DNA of 64,000 nucleotides from Ktedonobacteraceae bacterium. Its GTDB lineage: Bacteria > Chloroflexota > Ktedonobacteria > Ktedonobacterales > Ktedonobacteraceae. Positions 40,458 through 49,582 of the stretch are shown here, one piece after another. The first letter of the stretch is position 1. Every line of letters starts with the position of its first letter. Both the position numbers and the translations under genes were made by a program. The stretch spans positions 62,001 to 126,000 of the forward strand of contig DASRBN010000035.1 of the NCBI GenBank assembly GCA_035653615.1, written 5' to 3'. Under the pieces are notes generated by a model that saw only the letters and a program-made list of their open reading frames with translations, was not told the origin of the DNA and made no database searches.

Positions 40458-41999
40458 TTACGGTGAAACTTCGTCAAGACGCTTATCTCTGGTAGCAGTG
40501 CCGAACTGGGCGATGATGGCAGCTACGATGATGAAAGCTACGATGATCAAGAAAATCACGATTGCGCCGGTCGTATTTCCGAGAGACATGAGCAGGCCAG
40601 GGATGAGCGGAGCAATCACCAGGATGCCAACGCCACCGCCAAGATGACCGATACCATCCACCAGCGCGAAACCGGTGGCGCGCGCACGGGTTGGGTAGTT
40701 CTCAGTAGACCAGGTGTAGGTCATGGGCACCCACAGGTTGAAGCCAAAGAAGGTGATAATGGAGCCGATGGCAGCGAGTGGGAAGTTGTTGGCCGTAAAC
40801 AGCGCAATCATCAGCCCGCCAATGAGGGTGAGAACGGCAGAGATCGGCAGCCATACCTTTCGCTCCAGGCGCTCACCAAAGAAGTAGGCAAAGATGGCGG
40901 TTAGAATGAAGCCAAAGGTTCCAAATGCCGCGATCATTCCTGCTTCCCCGGCCCTTGCTGCTCCAGCTTCTGCCGGCGGAAGGTTAGGGGCAAGAGGTAA
41001 AATGCCGGCCAGTAGCGTGGTCAGACCTTGAGCAATCGAATAGACCGTAACATATCCAAGGAACCAGACCACTACCAGGAAGATGGTACGCCTCAGATAG
41101 AGGGGATTGCTGAAGATTTCTGTATATGAAACCCTGTCAGCGACCGCTTGCACGGGAAGCTCAGTGGCCGGGGGTGGCAAATTGGGCATTCTCCTGCGCG
41201 CGCGCTCCTCCATGTCTGTGACAATCTGGTCTGCTTCGTCCACTCGTCCTCTTGAAATGAGCCAGCGCGGGGACTCAGGCAACTGGAAACGCATCAGGAT
41301 GCCGATGAGTGCCAGGAGCGCTCCAATGCCGTACATGACACGCCAACCATTGCCTAAAAACTGGGGACCGCTTACTGTAGCCATGGCAAAAGGCAGGCCA
41401 TTTGGGAAAGGTGCCGCGGGTGTGGTCAGCCAGAGGCCCACCCAGATGCCAAAGAAAGCACCCAGCGCCGACATGATAAAGATCAGTGATGTGTAGCGAG
41501 CACGACTCCCGGTGGGCGCTACTTCATTGATGTAGGTGTTAACCAACGCGAGGTCAGCACCGATGCCAAGGCCGGTAATGGTACGAGCGATGATGAAGTT
41601 GGTATAGTCATTGACAAAAACGGTGTAGAGCGAACCAATACCCGTCAGGAGCAGGGTATAGAGCAGCATATTTCGCCTGCCGAACCTGTCTGACAGCGGC
41701 GACAGGATGAGCGCACCGACAACATAACCTGCCAGGTTCAACTCGACCGGAAGACCAAAGTAATTCACCGAGTTGCCAGGGTTACAGCTGGAGAGGATTT
41801 GCGTACAGGTCTGGATGAATGAGACGTTGATGACAAAAATGTCGAAGAAGGTGAAAAGGAAACCAACGCCGATGATACCGATGAAAAGGTAGGAGAGCGA
41901 CCATACTGGAATACGGTCCTGCCGGGCAATGATAGCAGCACCAGAGGGGCTACCTGCGCCTGCTACAGGTTTAGAAATACCGCCTGCTTCGGATGCCAT
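40458..41999 (-). CDS. Major facilitator superfamily transporter (sugar/metabolite:H+ symporter type)
   Basis: A 513-residue protein with 12 predicted membrane segments, the first near residue 35. MFS signatures are present: 'LSPLSDRFGRRNMLLYTLL' between helices 2 and 3, 'RTITGLGIGADLALVNTYINE' in helices 4-5, 'PESPRWLISRGRVDEA' before the central loop, and 'FFGERLERKVWLPISA' between helices 8 and 9. This is the sugar-porter/aromatic-acid symporter branch. The substrate is unknown; the nearby CoA-ligase genes would suit an aromatic acid. GAAAGGAG precedes the ATG. It is divergent from the MetE-like gene. Confidence 0.9.
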   Translation of the reverse strand: MASEAGGISKPVAGAGSPSGAAIIARQDRIPVWSLSYLFIGIIGVGFLFTFFDIFVINVSFIQTCTQILSSCNPGNSVNYFGLPVELNLAGYVVGALILSPLSDRFGRRNMLLYTLLLTGIGSLYTVFVNDYTNFIIARTITGLGIGADLALVNTYINEVAPTGSRARYTSLIFIMSALGAFFGIWVGLWLTTPAAPFPNGLPFAMATVSGPQFLGNGWRVMYGIGALLALIGILMRFQLPESPRWLISRGRVDEADQIVTDMEERARRRMPNLPPPATELPVQAVADRVSYTEIFSNPLYLRRTIFLVVVWFLGYVTVYSIAQGLTTLLAGILPLAPNLPPAEAGAARAGEAGMIAAFGTFGFILTAIFAYFFGERLERKVWLPISAVLTLIGGLMIALFTANNFPLAAIGSIITFFGFNLWVPMTYTWSTENYPTRARATGFALVDGIGHLGGGVGILVIAPLIPGLLMSLGNTTGAIVIFLIIVAFIIVAAIIAQFGTATRDKRLDEVSP

Positions 42000-42172
42000 A
42001 AGATACTCCTTTCACACGCCGCTCCACCGACGAGTGGAGGGACGGGCTGGAAACTAGTGCCAAAGGACTACGTATCAGATCCGTGAAAAGCCGCCAGTGT
42101 GTAGAAGATGTGGAACGCGCCGGTTATAGAACCGGGAAGAAATGAGCTGTCTTTTGTCCTCCTCTCTTGTAG

Positions 42173-42209
42173 GTTCATTATGGTGAACAAGTTGTTCTAC
42201 CACAAGAAC
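42173..42209. promoter_or_regulatory. Tandem operator pair GTTC-N8-GAAC
   Basis: GTTC-N8-GAAC occurs twice, at 42173-42188 and 42194-42209, with centres exactly 21 bases (two helical turns) apart; the second has 6-base perfect arms TGTTCT/AGAACA. The sites lie in the 411-base gap between the divergent MFS and MetE-like genes, so one regulator could control both. Confidence 0.55.
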
Positions 42210-42410
42210 AGTTTACCTGAGACGTGATATACTGTCAAGTATAGTAATGAGGGAATGAGGAATTACCCCTTACATTTTACAAGTTCCTGGGCTACACTTA
42301 ACAGGAGAATACAGGTGTTTCCAGAGCTTTGGAGTTGACTCTGTATTAGCGGGGTCAGGTTAATATGGTTCAAACCGTTGAGCATTTATTTACAGGGAGG
42401 TACTAGGAAC

Positions 42411-43511
42411 ATGACTTATCGCAGCGAAGTGGTGGGCAGTCTGTTGCGGCCTGCCTATCTTGCGGAAGCCCGCAAAGAGTATGAAGCCGGGCGGATGAGC
42501 GCGGCGGAATTCAAGGCGATTGAGGATCGCGCGGTAAATGAGGCGATTGCGCTGCAGGAAAATGCCGGGATCGATGTTATCACCGATGGAGAACAGCGCC
42601 GCTACGCGTTCTATGGGCACCTGATCGACTCGTTGAATGGTTTCGATAAGTTTGGCGGCTGGGCTATTCCGTTCAGAGATGAGACGGGTGAGCAACTGGT
42701 GCTGAAACGCCCGGTGGTCGTGGAGCGGCTGAGCTGGCGCAGGAGCATGTGCGGCGAGGAGTGGGTGTATTTGCGCTCGCGCAAGAATAGGCCGGGAAAG
42801 GTGACGATGCTCAGCGCTCAACAGGCGGCGGCCTACTACGACCCGGAGAAATCGCGCTCGGCTTATCCATCACTCGACGCCTACCTTGCCGATATCGTAG
42901 ATTTCTCGCGCAGGGAAATAGACGAACTGGTACGACTTGGCTGTACCTATATTCAAATCGATGCTCCCCAATACGCTGCCTTGCTTGATCCGCAGATGAG
43001 GGAAGGCTATCGACAGCGTGGCAGCGACCCCGACAAGTTGATCGACCGCTGTATCGAGATGGACAATGCCATTATCGATGGACATCCCGGCATCACGTTC
43101 GGGATTCATATCTGCCGCGGGAACAACCAGAGCAAATTCTATGCCCAGGGCGACTACGAACCGATCGCGCGTATCTTCAGCCAGACGCATTTCCAGCGTT
43201 TCCTGCTCGAATATGACGATGAGCGTTCGGGCGGCTTTGGGCCACTGAAGCACGTGCCCGAAGATCGCTTTGTCGTGCTGGGACTGGTGACGACCAAGAA
43301 ACCGCGCCTGGAGTCTCCCGATGAGCTACGCCAGCGTATTGAAGAGGCCGCGAAGCTCATCCCCCTGGAGCGGCTTGCGCTCAGCCCACAATGCGGCTTC
43401 GCATCGACCATGGAAGGGAACCGCATTTCGTTTGAGGACCAGCGCAAAAAGCTCGAACTGGTGGCACGCGTGGCACGCGAGGTCTGGGGTTCCTCGCAGT
43501 CAAACGAGTAG
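42411..43511 (+). CDS. MetE C-terminal-like protein (cobalamin-independent methionine synthase family)
   Basis: A 366-residue protein equal to the C-terminal catalytic barrel of MetE alone: 'YRSEVVGSLLRPAYLAEAR', 'DVITDGEQRRYAFYGHLI', the Zn-ligand motif 'FGIHICRGNN' (H-x-C), 'FLLEYDDERSGG' (Glu) and 'LSPQCGFASTMEG' (Cys). All zinc ligands are visible. Stand-alone members act as core methyltransferases or on sulfonium/thioether substrates; the methyl donor here is unknown. The start at 42411 follows GGGAGG. A PaaK-like ligase gene follows 11 bases later, so the two are co-transcribed. Confidence 0.87.
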   Translation: MTYRSEVVGSLLRPAYLAEARKEYEAGRMSAAEFKAIEDRAVNEAIALQENAGIDVITDGEQRRYAFYGHLIDSLNGFDKFGGWAIPFRDETGEQLVLKRPVVVERLSWRRSMCGEEWVYLRSRKNRPGKVTMLSAQQAAAYYDPEKSRSAYPSLDAYLADIVDFSRREIDELVRLGCTYIQIDAPQYAALLDPQMREGYRQRGSDPDKLIDRCIEMDNAIIDGHPGITFGIHICRGNNQSKFYAQGDYEPIARIFSQTHFQRFLLEYDDERSGGFGPLKHVPEDRFVVLGLVTTKKPRLESPDELRQRIEEAAKLIPLERLALSPQCGFASTMEGNRISFEDQRKKLELVARVAREVWGSSQSNE

Positions 43512-43522
43512 GAAGTCAAACG

Positions 43523-44794
43523 ATGTCTGAACTAGAACATGCTCCTCGATCAACTATCGAGGAGCATCAACTGGCGCGCCTGCAACGGGGCCTGAGCCGT
43601 ATTTTGCCGCAGAACGGTTTTTACCGGGAAAAGCTCTTGCAGGGAAGCGATATCATAACGCTGGAACAGTTGGCAGACCTGTCCAGGTTGCCATTCACGA
43701 CCAAACGCGAACTTGTCGCCGACCAGGAGCAGAATCCTTCGTTCGGGAGCAACCTGACGTATGCTTTGAGCGAGTACGTGCGCTTTCACCAGACCTCGGG
43801 CACGACAGGGCGGCCACTGAGGATTCTTGATACGCAGGAAAGCTGGGACTGGTGGGCTGATTGCTGGACGAGTGTGTACAGGGCGGCAGGAGTGAGCAGG
43901 GATGATATCGTTTTTCTGGCGTTTGGCTTCGGTCCTTTCATCGGTTTCTGGTCTGCTTACGAGGGGGCAAAGAAGCTGGGCGCGCTGACGATGCCGGGTG
44001 GTGGGATGGATTCGGTGCAGCGACTGCGAGCGATCCAGGATATTGGAGCGACCGTGCTGGTGTGTACGCCCAGTTACGCCCTGCGATTGGCGGAAGTAGC
44101 GCAGGAGCAGGGTATAAACCTGGCGGAGTCGAGTATTCGCGTGACGATCCACGCTGGCGAACCAGGGGCTTCGATCCCGGCGACGCGCGAGCGTATCGAG
44201 CAGGCATGGGGGGCGAAGACGTATGACCATGCCGGTATGACTGAGGTCGGCGCTTTTGGCTTCGCCTGCTCGCAGCAGCAGGGGATACACATCAACGAGG
44301 GCGAATTTATCGCGGAGATTCTGGATACGCAGAGCGGCTCGCCAGTGCAGGAGGGCCAGGTGGGAGAGCTTGTGTTGACCAACCTGGGGCGCTGGGGAAG
44401 TCCGGTTATTCGCTATCGCACGGGTGATCTTGTGCGTCATGGTGGCTATGCTTGCGCGTGCGGACGTAGCTTTCTGTCGCTGCCCGGAGGAGTTCTGGGG
44501 CGCGCCGACGATATGCTGATCGTGCGCGGCGTCAATGTTTATCCATCGGCGCTGGCGAATATCCTGCATCGTTATCCTGAGGTGCAGGAATACCGCATCA
44601 TCGTGACAAAAAATGGCGCGATGGATGAGATTGCCTTGCAGGTTGAATGCTCGCCTGACCTGGTAGCGGTGTTACAGGAAGAATTGCACGTGGCGCTGCA
44701 CCTGCGCGTGCCTATCGAGGCAGTGGAGCAGGGAACGCTGCCCCGTTTCGAGTTGAAAGCCAGGCGCGTGGAGGACCGCAGGCCGAGAGGATAA
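43523..44794 (+). CDS. Phenylacetate-CoA ligase-like AMP-binding protein
   Basis: A 423-residue PaaK-branch ligase: 'LPFTTKRELVADQEQNP', P-loop 'FHQTSGTTGRPLRILDT', 'IHAGEPGASIPATRERIE', 'YDHAGMTEVGAFGFAC', 'IRYRTGDLVRHGGYACACGR' and 'GRADDMLIVRGVNVYPSALA'. It would activate an aryl-acetate-like or other carboxylic acid to the CoA thioester. Substrate unknown. The first codons contain a perfect 12-base inverted repeat (43539-43567), which could lower translation initiation. It is convergent with the nucleotidyltransferase gene, 23 bases away. Confidence 0.88.
   Translation: MSELEHAPRSTIEEHQLARLQRGLSRILPQNGFYREKLLQGSDIITLEQLADLSRLPFTTKRELVADQEQNPSFGSNLTYALSEYVRFHQTSGTTGRPLRILDTQESWDWWADCWTSVYRAAGVSRDDIVFLAFGFGPFIGFWSAYEGAKKLGALTMPGGGMDSVQRLRAIQDIGATVLVCTPSYALRLAEVAQEQGINLAESSIRVTIHAGEPGASIPATRERIEQAWGAKTYDHAGMTEVGAFGFACSQQQGIHINEGEFIAEILDTQSGSPVQEGQVGELVLTNLGRWGSPVIRYRTGDLVRHGGYACACGRSFLSLPGGVLGRADDMLIVRGVNVYPSALANILHRYPEVQEYRIIVTKNGAMDEIALQVECSPDLVAVLQEELHVALHLRVPIEAVEQGTLPRFELKARRVEDRRPRG
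43539..43567 (+). promoter_or_regulatory. Hairpin in the first codons of the PaaK-like gene
   Basis: ATGCTCCTCGAT (43539-43550) and ATCGAGGAGCAT (43556-43567) are perfect inverted complements around a 5-base loop, starting 14 bases after the ATG codon. The predicted stem would sit at the ribosome's footprint edge. Confidence 0.4.
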
Positions 44795-44817
44795 GGATTT
44801 TAAAACGGGCAAGGGCC

Positions 44818-45618
44818 TCAGCTTTCCTCCTTCTCGGCCAGCAACTCTGAGGTGCCTGTCTGCTCCCTTTCGCCCTGGAAAGTCCCGAACTCTTGAAGGA
44901 GTGGTGATAGGCGGGCGCTGAGTTGCTTATCCCATTCCTCTAATTCCGCGATCAGGCACCGGGTCGCCACAGTAAGAGCGCGGCGCAGCTCCTTCGTGTC
45001 GAGCGAGCGAACAAGCGCGCCCGCGAGTGGGCCGGTTACGGATGATGGGAGGCGATCAACGCCACGGCCGTAGATGGCATTTTCGCCCAGGCGCAGGCAG
45101 GCCAGGGCAATGACTTGATCGCGGACTCCACTGATCCAGTATTCAGCTTTCCAGGGCTTGTTGCGCTCGATGGACGCGCGAGCATGGAAAACGTGAAGCC
45201 AGGCAAGCCCAATGAGCAAAGAGGCATCCGGCTGCGGCATGGCCTCCACTTGACGAGGAGTACCAAAGAGAACGTGGAACTCTGGGCCATAGGCGCCAAA
45301 CTCCTCCGGGGGCATCACTGATATGTCGATCTCCAGACCGTTGGGCAGCAGAAATACGCGAAAGATTCTTTTGCCAGCACGCAAATCAAAGTAGTTGACC
45401 AGGCTGAATTCCTGATCGAGGCTTCGCGTCCAGTCATCAAGAACTGTCTCAAGCCTGTTCCCATCAGCAATTCCAAAGGCAATATCAACATCGGACCACC
45501 TGTCGCCTGTGCCTAGAGATGCGGAGCCGGTGAGCGCTCCTCCTATGACGCGCGAGTCTGCTTTTGCCAGTTCAAGCACTCGTTGACGCACATAGTCGCG
45601 GAACTCTGCTGTAAACAT
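44818..45618 (-). CDS. Nucleotidyltransferase-domain protein (aminoglycoside-adenylyltransferase-like)
   Basis: A 266-residue protein with the Pol-beta-type nucleotidyltransferase signature 'ALTGSASLGTGDRWSDVDIA' (G-S...D-x-D near 45-47), a third acidic strand 'NGLEIDISVMPPEEF', and a helical C-terminal half. The fold is shared by aminoglycoside and lincosamide nucleotidyltransferases and by uncharacterised housekeeping enzymes, so resistance is not implied. The C-terminal 'EREQTGTSELLAEKEES' is probably disordered. A GAGGAAGAG site lies upstream of the ATG, rather distant. Confidence 0.8.
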   Translation of the reverse strand: MFTAEFRDYVRQRVLELAKADSRVIGGALTGSASLGTGDRWSDVDIAFGIADGNRLETVLDDWTRSLDQEFSLVNYFDLRAGKRIFRVFLLPNGLEIDISVMPPEEFGAYGPEFHVLFGTPRQVEAMPQPDASLLIGLAWLHVFHARASIERNKPWKAEYWISGVRDQVIALACLRLGENAIYGRGVDRLPSSVTGPLAGALVRSLDTKELRRALTVATRCLIAELEEWDKQLSARLSPLLQEFGTFQGEREQTGTSELLAEKEES

Positions 45619-45772
45619 ACGGCACTACTCTTCCTCTCTTTTCGATGCTAAGAACTTCTGTAACACATACTTCGCCCGGCTAGCCCTTTATTATCTGATT
45701 CCTTCAGTCTATACTATTCTATAACTATCCGTAAAAATCCCCTTGTTCAAGTGCAACTACGGGAAGGGAAAC

Positions 45773-47152
45773 ATGATGAGTACTACACATGCGACGGGAA
45801 CAGGTAAGCCGCTTGACCTGGCCTCTTCAGCCCAGGCGCTACCGGCATCCGCAACACTTTCTATGAACGAGGCGGTAGCAAAACGCCGTGCCGCGGGCCG
45901 CGAGACGATTCACCTGGGTTTTGGTGAGGCGAGTTTTCCTTTGCACCCGCTGTTGAAAGGCGCGTTGGCGAAGGCAGCGACGCGCACGGGATACGCGCCT
46001 GTGCTGGGCATACCGGCACTTCGGCAGGCTATCGCGGCTTATCTCACACGCACGCGAGGAGTCGAGTTTTTCGCGGAGCAGATGGTGGTTGGACCGGGCA
46101 GCAAGCCATTGCTCTACGCGCTCCTGCACATCCTGGATGGGGATATGCTGCTGCCGGTTCCGTCGTGGGTGAGCTACGCGCCGATGGCGAAGCTGGCCGG
46201 ACGACGGGTGATTGGCGTGCAGACGGATGCTGAAGAACATCATCGCCTGTCTCCAGAAGCCCTCACAGCAGCAATGGATCAAGCGCGTAGAGAGGGAGCA
46301 GATCCGCGCATTTTGATTATCAATACGCCGAGCAATCCAACCGGCAGTATGTTTGACCGCACCATCGTGGAAGCGCTTGCAGGCTGGTGCAAACAGGCAG
46401 GAGTAACGCTCATCAGCGATGAGATTTACGCGGAACTGGCTCATGGCTGGCGCGAACATATTTCACCTGCACGCTTCTATCCCGTCGGCTGCATTGTGAC
46501 CGGCGGACTCTCCAAGGCTTTCTCTGCCGGAGGGTGGCGGCTGGGATATGCAGTGCTGCCCGCGGCGGAAGCTGGAAGAGCGGCGATGCAGGCCCTGCGC
46601 TCACTGGCAAGCGAAATCTGGTCGTCGGCAGCTACGCCGATTCAAGAGGCGGCAATTATCGCTTTCAGCCCGGAGGCTTCAATCGAGCAATACGTGCGGC
46701 ATTCGGCGCTTGTGCATGGCTATGTTGCCGCTCAGCTTTACGATACGCTCTGCCAGCTCGGCATACCGTGCCCGCGTCCGGCCGGAGGCTTCTATCTTTA
46801 TCCTGATTTCGCTCCCTGGCGAGAGGCGCTCCTCGCGAACGGGGTGCGCACCAGCGATGAACTTGCGCATTATCTGCTGGAGAAATGGGATATTGCTACT
46901 CTTCCCGGCACCGTTTTCGGCGAGGAGCCTGAAGTGCTGCGCCTGCGCCTGTCGACGAGCCTGTTGTGCGAACCGGAGCATGGGCCTTCCGAGGAGGAAC
47001 GCGAGGCGGCGCTGTGGCAGATACTCGACCAGGCGGAGTTACTGCAAAGCGGCGAGAAGTCAGGAGTTGCTATCAGATTACCGGCGCTTCAGCAAGCCCA
47101 GCAGCGACTGAAGGAGGTCATTTCGGCACTTGCAGCCGGATCACCACAGTAG
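45773..47152 (+). CDS. Class I/II pyridoxal-phosphate aminotransferase
   Basis: A 459-residue fold-type I aminotransferase: 'AGRETIHLGFGEASFPLHP', 'GYAPVLGIPALRQAIAAYL', 'LIINTPSNPTGSMFDRTI', 'TLISDEIYAELAH', the PLP lysine motif 'TGGLSKAFSAGGWRLGYAV' and the C-terminal 'LRLRLSTSLL' arginine. Aspartate aminotransferase-like branch, with the amino-group acceptor not decided. The C-terminal 60 residues beyond the usual end are low in conservation. The last 35 bases overlap the oppositely oriented histidine kinase gene. GGAAGGGAAA precedes two adjacent ATGs; the first is used. Confidence 0.87.
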   Translation: MMSTTHATGTGKPLDLASSAQALPASATLSMNEAVAKRRAAGRETIHLGFGEASFPLHPLLKGALAKAATRTGYAPVLGIPALRQAIAAYLTRTRGVEFFAEQMVVGPGSKPLLYALLHILDGDMLLPVPSWVSYAPMAKLAGRRVIGVQTDAEEHHRLSPEALTAAMDQARREGADPRILIINTPSNPTGSMFDRTIVEALAGWCKQAGVTLISDEIYAELAHGWREHISPARFYPVGCIVTGGLSKAFSAGGWRLGYAVLPAAEAGRAAMQALRSLASEIWSSAATPIQEAAIIAFSPEASIEQYVRHSALVHGYVAAQLYDTLCQLGIPCPRPAGGFYLYPDFAPWREALLANGVRTSDELAHYLLEKWDIATLPGTVFGEEPEVLRLRLSTSLLCEPEHGPSEEEREAALWQILDQAELLQSGEKSGVAIRLPALQQAQQRLKEVISALAAGSPQ

Positions 47153-48632
47153 TACCCTGGCCTTGCACACTATCGATTGAGATGGTGCCACCCTGTGCTT
47201 CAATCAATTCCTTTGCGATGGCGAGACCGAGGCCGTTGCCGGTGACGCTTTGTGGCGAGCGGGCGCGGGCGGGGTCGGCGCGATAGAAACGATCAAAAAC
47301 GTGGGGCAAGGCATCAGGGGGAATGCCCTTGCCGGTGTCGTGAATTTTGATGATGACGGAAGTCTGTCCCTCGTCATGGGCCGAAATGTCCACAAGGCCC
47401 TCAGCAGGAGTAAATTTGAGGGCGTTATCGACGATATTGAGCAAGACCTGTTGCAGCCGGTCGGCGTCGGCGCGGACAGGCAAGATGTCGGTTGCGACCT
47501 CGTAACGAATCTCCTGGCCGTGCGCCAGTTGCTGTGCCTGATCGTATACCTTTTCGATCACCGGACGGATATCGATAGTCTCTACACGCAGCACTAATTT
47601 GCCCTCGTCGAGTCGTGTCAGGGCGAGGAGGTCTTCTACGAGACGGTGCATGCGCTGCACTTCGGCGTACATGTTATGCATCAGGCGACGCGATGCCTCG
47701 GTATCTCCCTGGTCGGCGCCGATGAGCAGCATTTCGAGGCTGCCACTCAAGGCGGTAAGCGGAGTGCGCAGTTCATGGGATACGTCGGCGACAAATTGCT
47801 TCTGGCGCTTAAATGCGGCTTCGAGCTGAGCTACCATCCAGTTGAATGAAACGGCGAGATGTCCAATTTCATCGTCAGTGACAGGTGTATCGAGACGCAG
47901 GGAGAGGTTGCCGTTAGCGATACGCCGGCTGGTTCTTTCCATGACGACAAGCGGGTGCAGTGCTGCTCCAATGAGGGGAAATGTGAGCGCTATGGCAAAG
48001 CTTAATGCGCCGAGAACACCTATGAGCAAGATGAGGCGCAAGGTGGTAATGTAGTTGTCATATGGCGCGGTGGGAGTATTGAGTTGCAGTATGGCGACGG
48101 TCCGGTGCTGGCTGACAAGTGGCATGAGGACGACGAGCTGGCGGTTTCCCTGTATATCGCGCGCAATCAGGTAACTACTACCCTGCGAATCATTGGCAAG
48201 CGTTTGCTGGATAAGCGAGGGTTTTAGTGTGACCGGGAACGGGGTCTGTGGGAAATTGTTGCCGACCAGGTCATTACCAGAAACAATGACCTGGTCATTG
48301 AGCGAAAGAACGGTGGCGTTGACGCTGGCGCTGGCGAGCTTTTCTACCAGAATGGTCGTGTATACATCAAAATTTGTTGGCAAGGAACCTGGCGGCGGGC
48401 CAGGAGGCGGTGCAGGGAAAAGAGGATGACCTTTGATTCCATCGGCGGCCAGGCGTGCCTCATTGCGCAGGGCTACAGCCTCATTGCTCAAAAGCGCCTG
48501 TTCCGCGGTAAAGAGGATAACAAGGCCCAGCGCGCTGAGCAGGAGCGCGAGCACTCCTAAAGAAATGAGCGCCAATCGCCAGCGAAGCGGGATGCGATTC
48601 ACCAACCTGCGCAATCGTTTCATGCGCCACAT
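47118..48632 (-). CDS. Sensor histidine kinase
   Basis: A 504-residue membrane kinase. TM1 is near 17-42 and TM2 near 195-218, with a sensor domain of about 150 residues outside containing a Pro-rich stretch 'PPPGPPPG'. HAMP follows ('ERTSRRIANGNLSLRLDTPV'), then HisKA with 'FVADVSHELRTPLTALSGSL' (phosphorylated His near 285), and HATPase_c with N-box 'LLNIVDNALKFTPAEG', 'IKIHDTGKGIPPDAL' and 'GNGLGLAIAKELIEAQGG'. It pairs with the response regulator 8 bases upstream. Stimulus unknown. The 3' end overlaps the aminotransferase gene. Confidence 0.92.
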   Translation of the reverse strand: MWRMKRLRRLVNRIPLRWRLALISLGVLALLLSALGLVILFTAEQALLSNEAVALRNEARLAADGIKGHPLFPAPPPGPPPGSLPTNFDVYTTILVEKLASASVNATVLSLNDQVIVSGNDLVGNNFPQTPFPVTLKPSLIQQTLANDSQGSSYLIARDIQGNRQLVVLMPLVSQHRTVAILQLNTPTAPYDNYITTLRLILLIGVLGALSFAIALTFPLIGAALHPLVVMERTSRRIANGNLSLRLDTPVTDDEIGHLAVSFNWMVAQLEAAFKRQKQFVADVSHELRTPLTALSGSLEMLLIGADQGDTEASRRLMHNMYAEVQRMHRLVEDLLALTRLDEGKLVLRVETIDIRPVIEKVYDQAQQLAHGQEIRYEVATDILPVRADADRLQQVLLNIVDNALKFTPAEGLVDISAHDEGQTSVIIKIHDTGKGIPPDALPHVFDRFYRADPARARSPQSVTGNGLGLAIAKELIEAQGGTISIDSVQGQGTTVVIRLQVPK

Positions 48633-48640
48633 ATGTTTCC

Positions 48641-49342
48641 TTACCCTCGCAATGTATAGCCAATGCCGCGTATGGTTTGCAGTAAGTGCGGTGGATTATC
48701 GTTCAGTTTTTCGCGCAGGTGGCGGATATACACTTCAATGATGTTGTCATCGCCATAATAATCATAGCCCCAGACACGCGAGAGTATGATATCGCGTGTG
48801 AGTACCTGGCGCGGATGCATAAGAAACAACGCTAAGAGATCAAATTCGCGTGGGGTCAGATCAATGCTCTGCCCATTATAGGTGACGATACGCGTGCCTC
48901 GATCAAGGGTGATGTCATGAAACGTGAGTACATCCGCGAATTCATTGCCATGTCGCCTCATGACCGCTCGCACGCGCGCCATCAGCTCTTTGAACGCGAA
49001 CGGCTTTGTGACATAATCATCGGCCCCGACATCCAGTCCAGAAACGCGGTCGTCGATATCTCCTTTCGCGGTAAGCATGATGATGGGGGCATCGTTTGTC
49101 TTGCGTAATTGGCGTGCGACCTCGATGCCATCTAAGCCGGGGAGCATGATATCTAGAATGATGATATCGGGATGATGCGCCGTTGCAGCCTGTACTGCTT
49201 CAGGACCGGTAGTGGCGACCTGGACGTTAAACCCTTCATATGAGAATCCCAGTTGTAGAAAGTCTACTATCTGCGGCTCATCGTCCACTATTAAGGCGAT
49301 AGGTTGCCTGCCGCTCATGTTATTTTGATTCAGTGTTGCCAT
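48641..49342 (-). CDS. OmpR/PhoB-family response regulator
   Basis: A 233-residue regulator. The receiver domain has 'LIVDDEPQIVDFLQLGF' (acidic pair), the phospho-acceptor in 'IIILDIMLPGLDGIEVARQL' (Asp near 58), 'IIMLTAKGDIDDR' and the conserved Lys 'DDYVTKPFAFKEL'. The winged-helix effector domain is typical of OmpR: 'LTPREFDLLALFLMHPRQVL', 'RVWGYDYYGDDNIIEVYIRH' and 'TIRGIGYTLRG'. The start at 49342 is chosen for length; ribosome sites are weak, and 49318 is an alternative. It forms a two-component operon with the downstream kinase. Confidence 0.92.
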   Translation of the reverse strand: MATLNQNNMSGRQPIALIVDDEPQIVDFLQLGFSYEGFNVQVATTGPEAVQAATAHHPDIIILDIMLPGLDGIEVARQLRKTNDAPIIMLTAKGDIDDRVSGLDVGADDYVTKPFAFKELMARVRAVMRRHGNEFADVLTFHDITLDRGTRIVTYNGQSIDLTPREFDLLALFLMHPRQVLTRDIILSRVWGYDYYGDDNIIEVYIRHLREKLNDNPPHLLQTIRGIGYTLRG

Positions 49343-49472
49343 AGATACATATTTTCTGCCTGCAAGGGCGATGGTAAAAGGCGATGAGACCGGCCCTTGC
49401 CATATATATTGATTGGTTACGGTTTCTCCAGGGCAATCATACATTTTTCACCCAGCATCAGTATAGCAAATT

Positions 49473-49510
49473 TCGCTGAAAAATTGCTGAATTCAGGGAT
49501 TTTTCAGCGA
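49473..49510. promoter_or_regulatory. 12-bp perfect inverted repeat in a divergent gap
   Basis: TCGCTGAAAAAT (49473-49484) and ATTTTTCAGCGA (49499-49510) flank a 14-base loop. It lies between the response-regulator gene and the ligase gene at 49583, about 70 bases before the latter. It could be a regulator site or a hairpin in the leader. Confidence 0.45.
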
Positions 49511-49582
49511 GGGATAGCTTCTTTTTCAGTCTGATGGATCAGAATAAAGACGATTTAAAAATTTCTTGAGAAGGAGATAAAG

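Noticed and set aside
44818-45618. Aminoglycoside resistance gene
   Set aside because: Only the general nucleotidyltransferase signature is present; there is no evidence for drug specificity.
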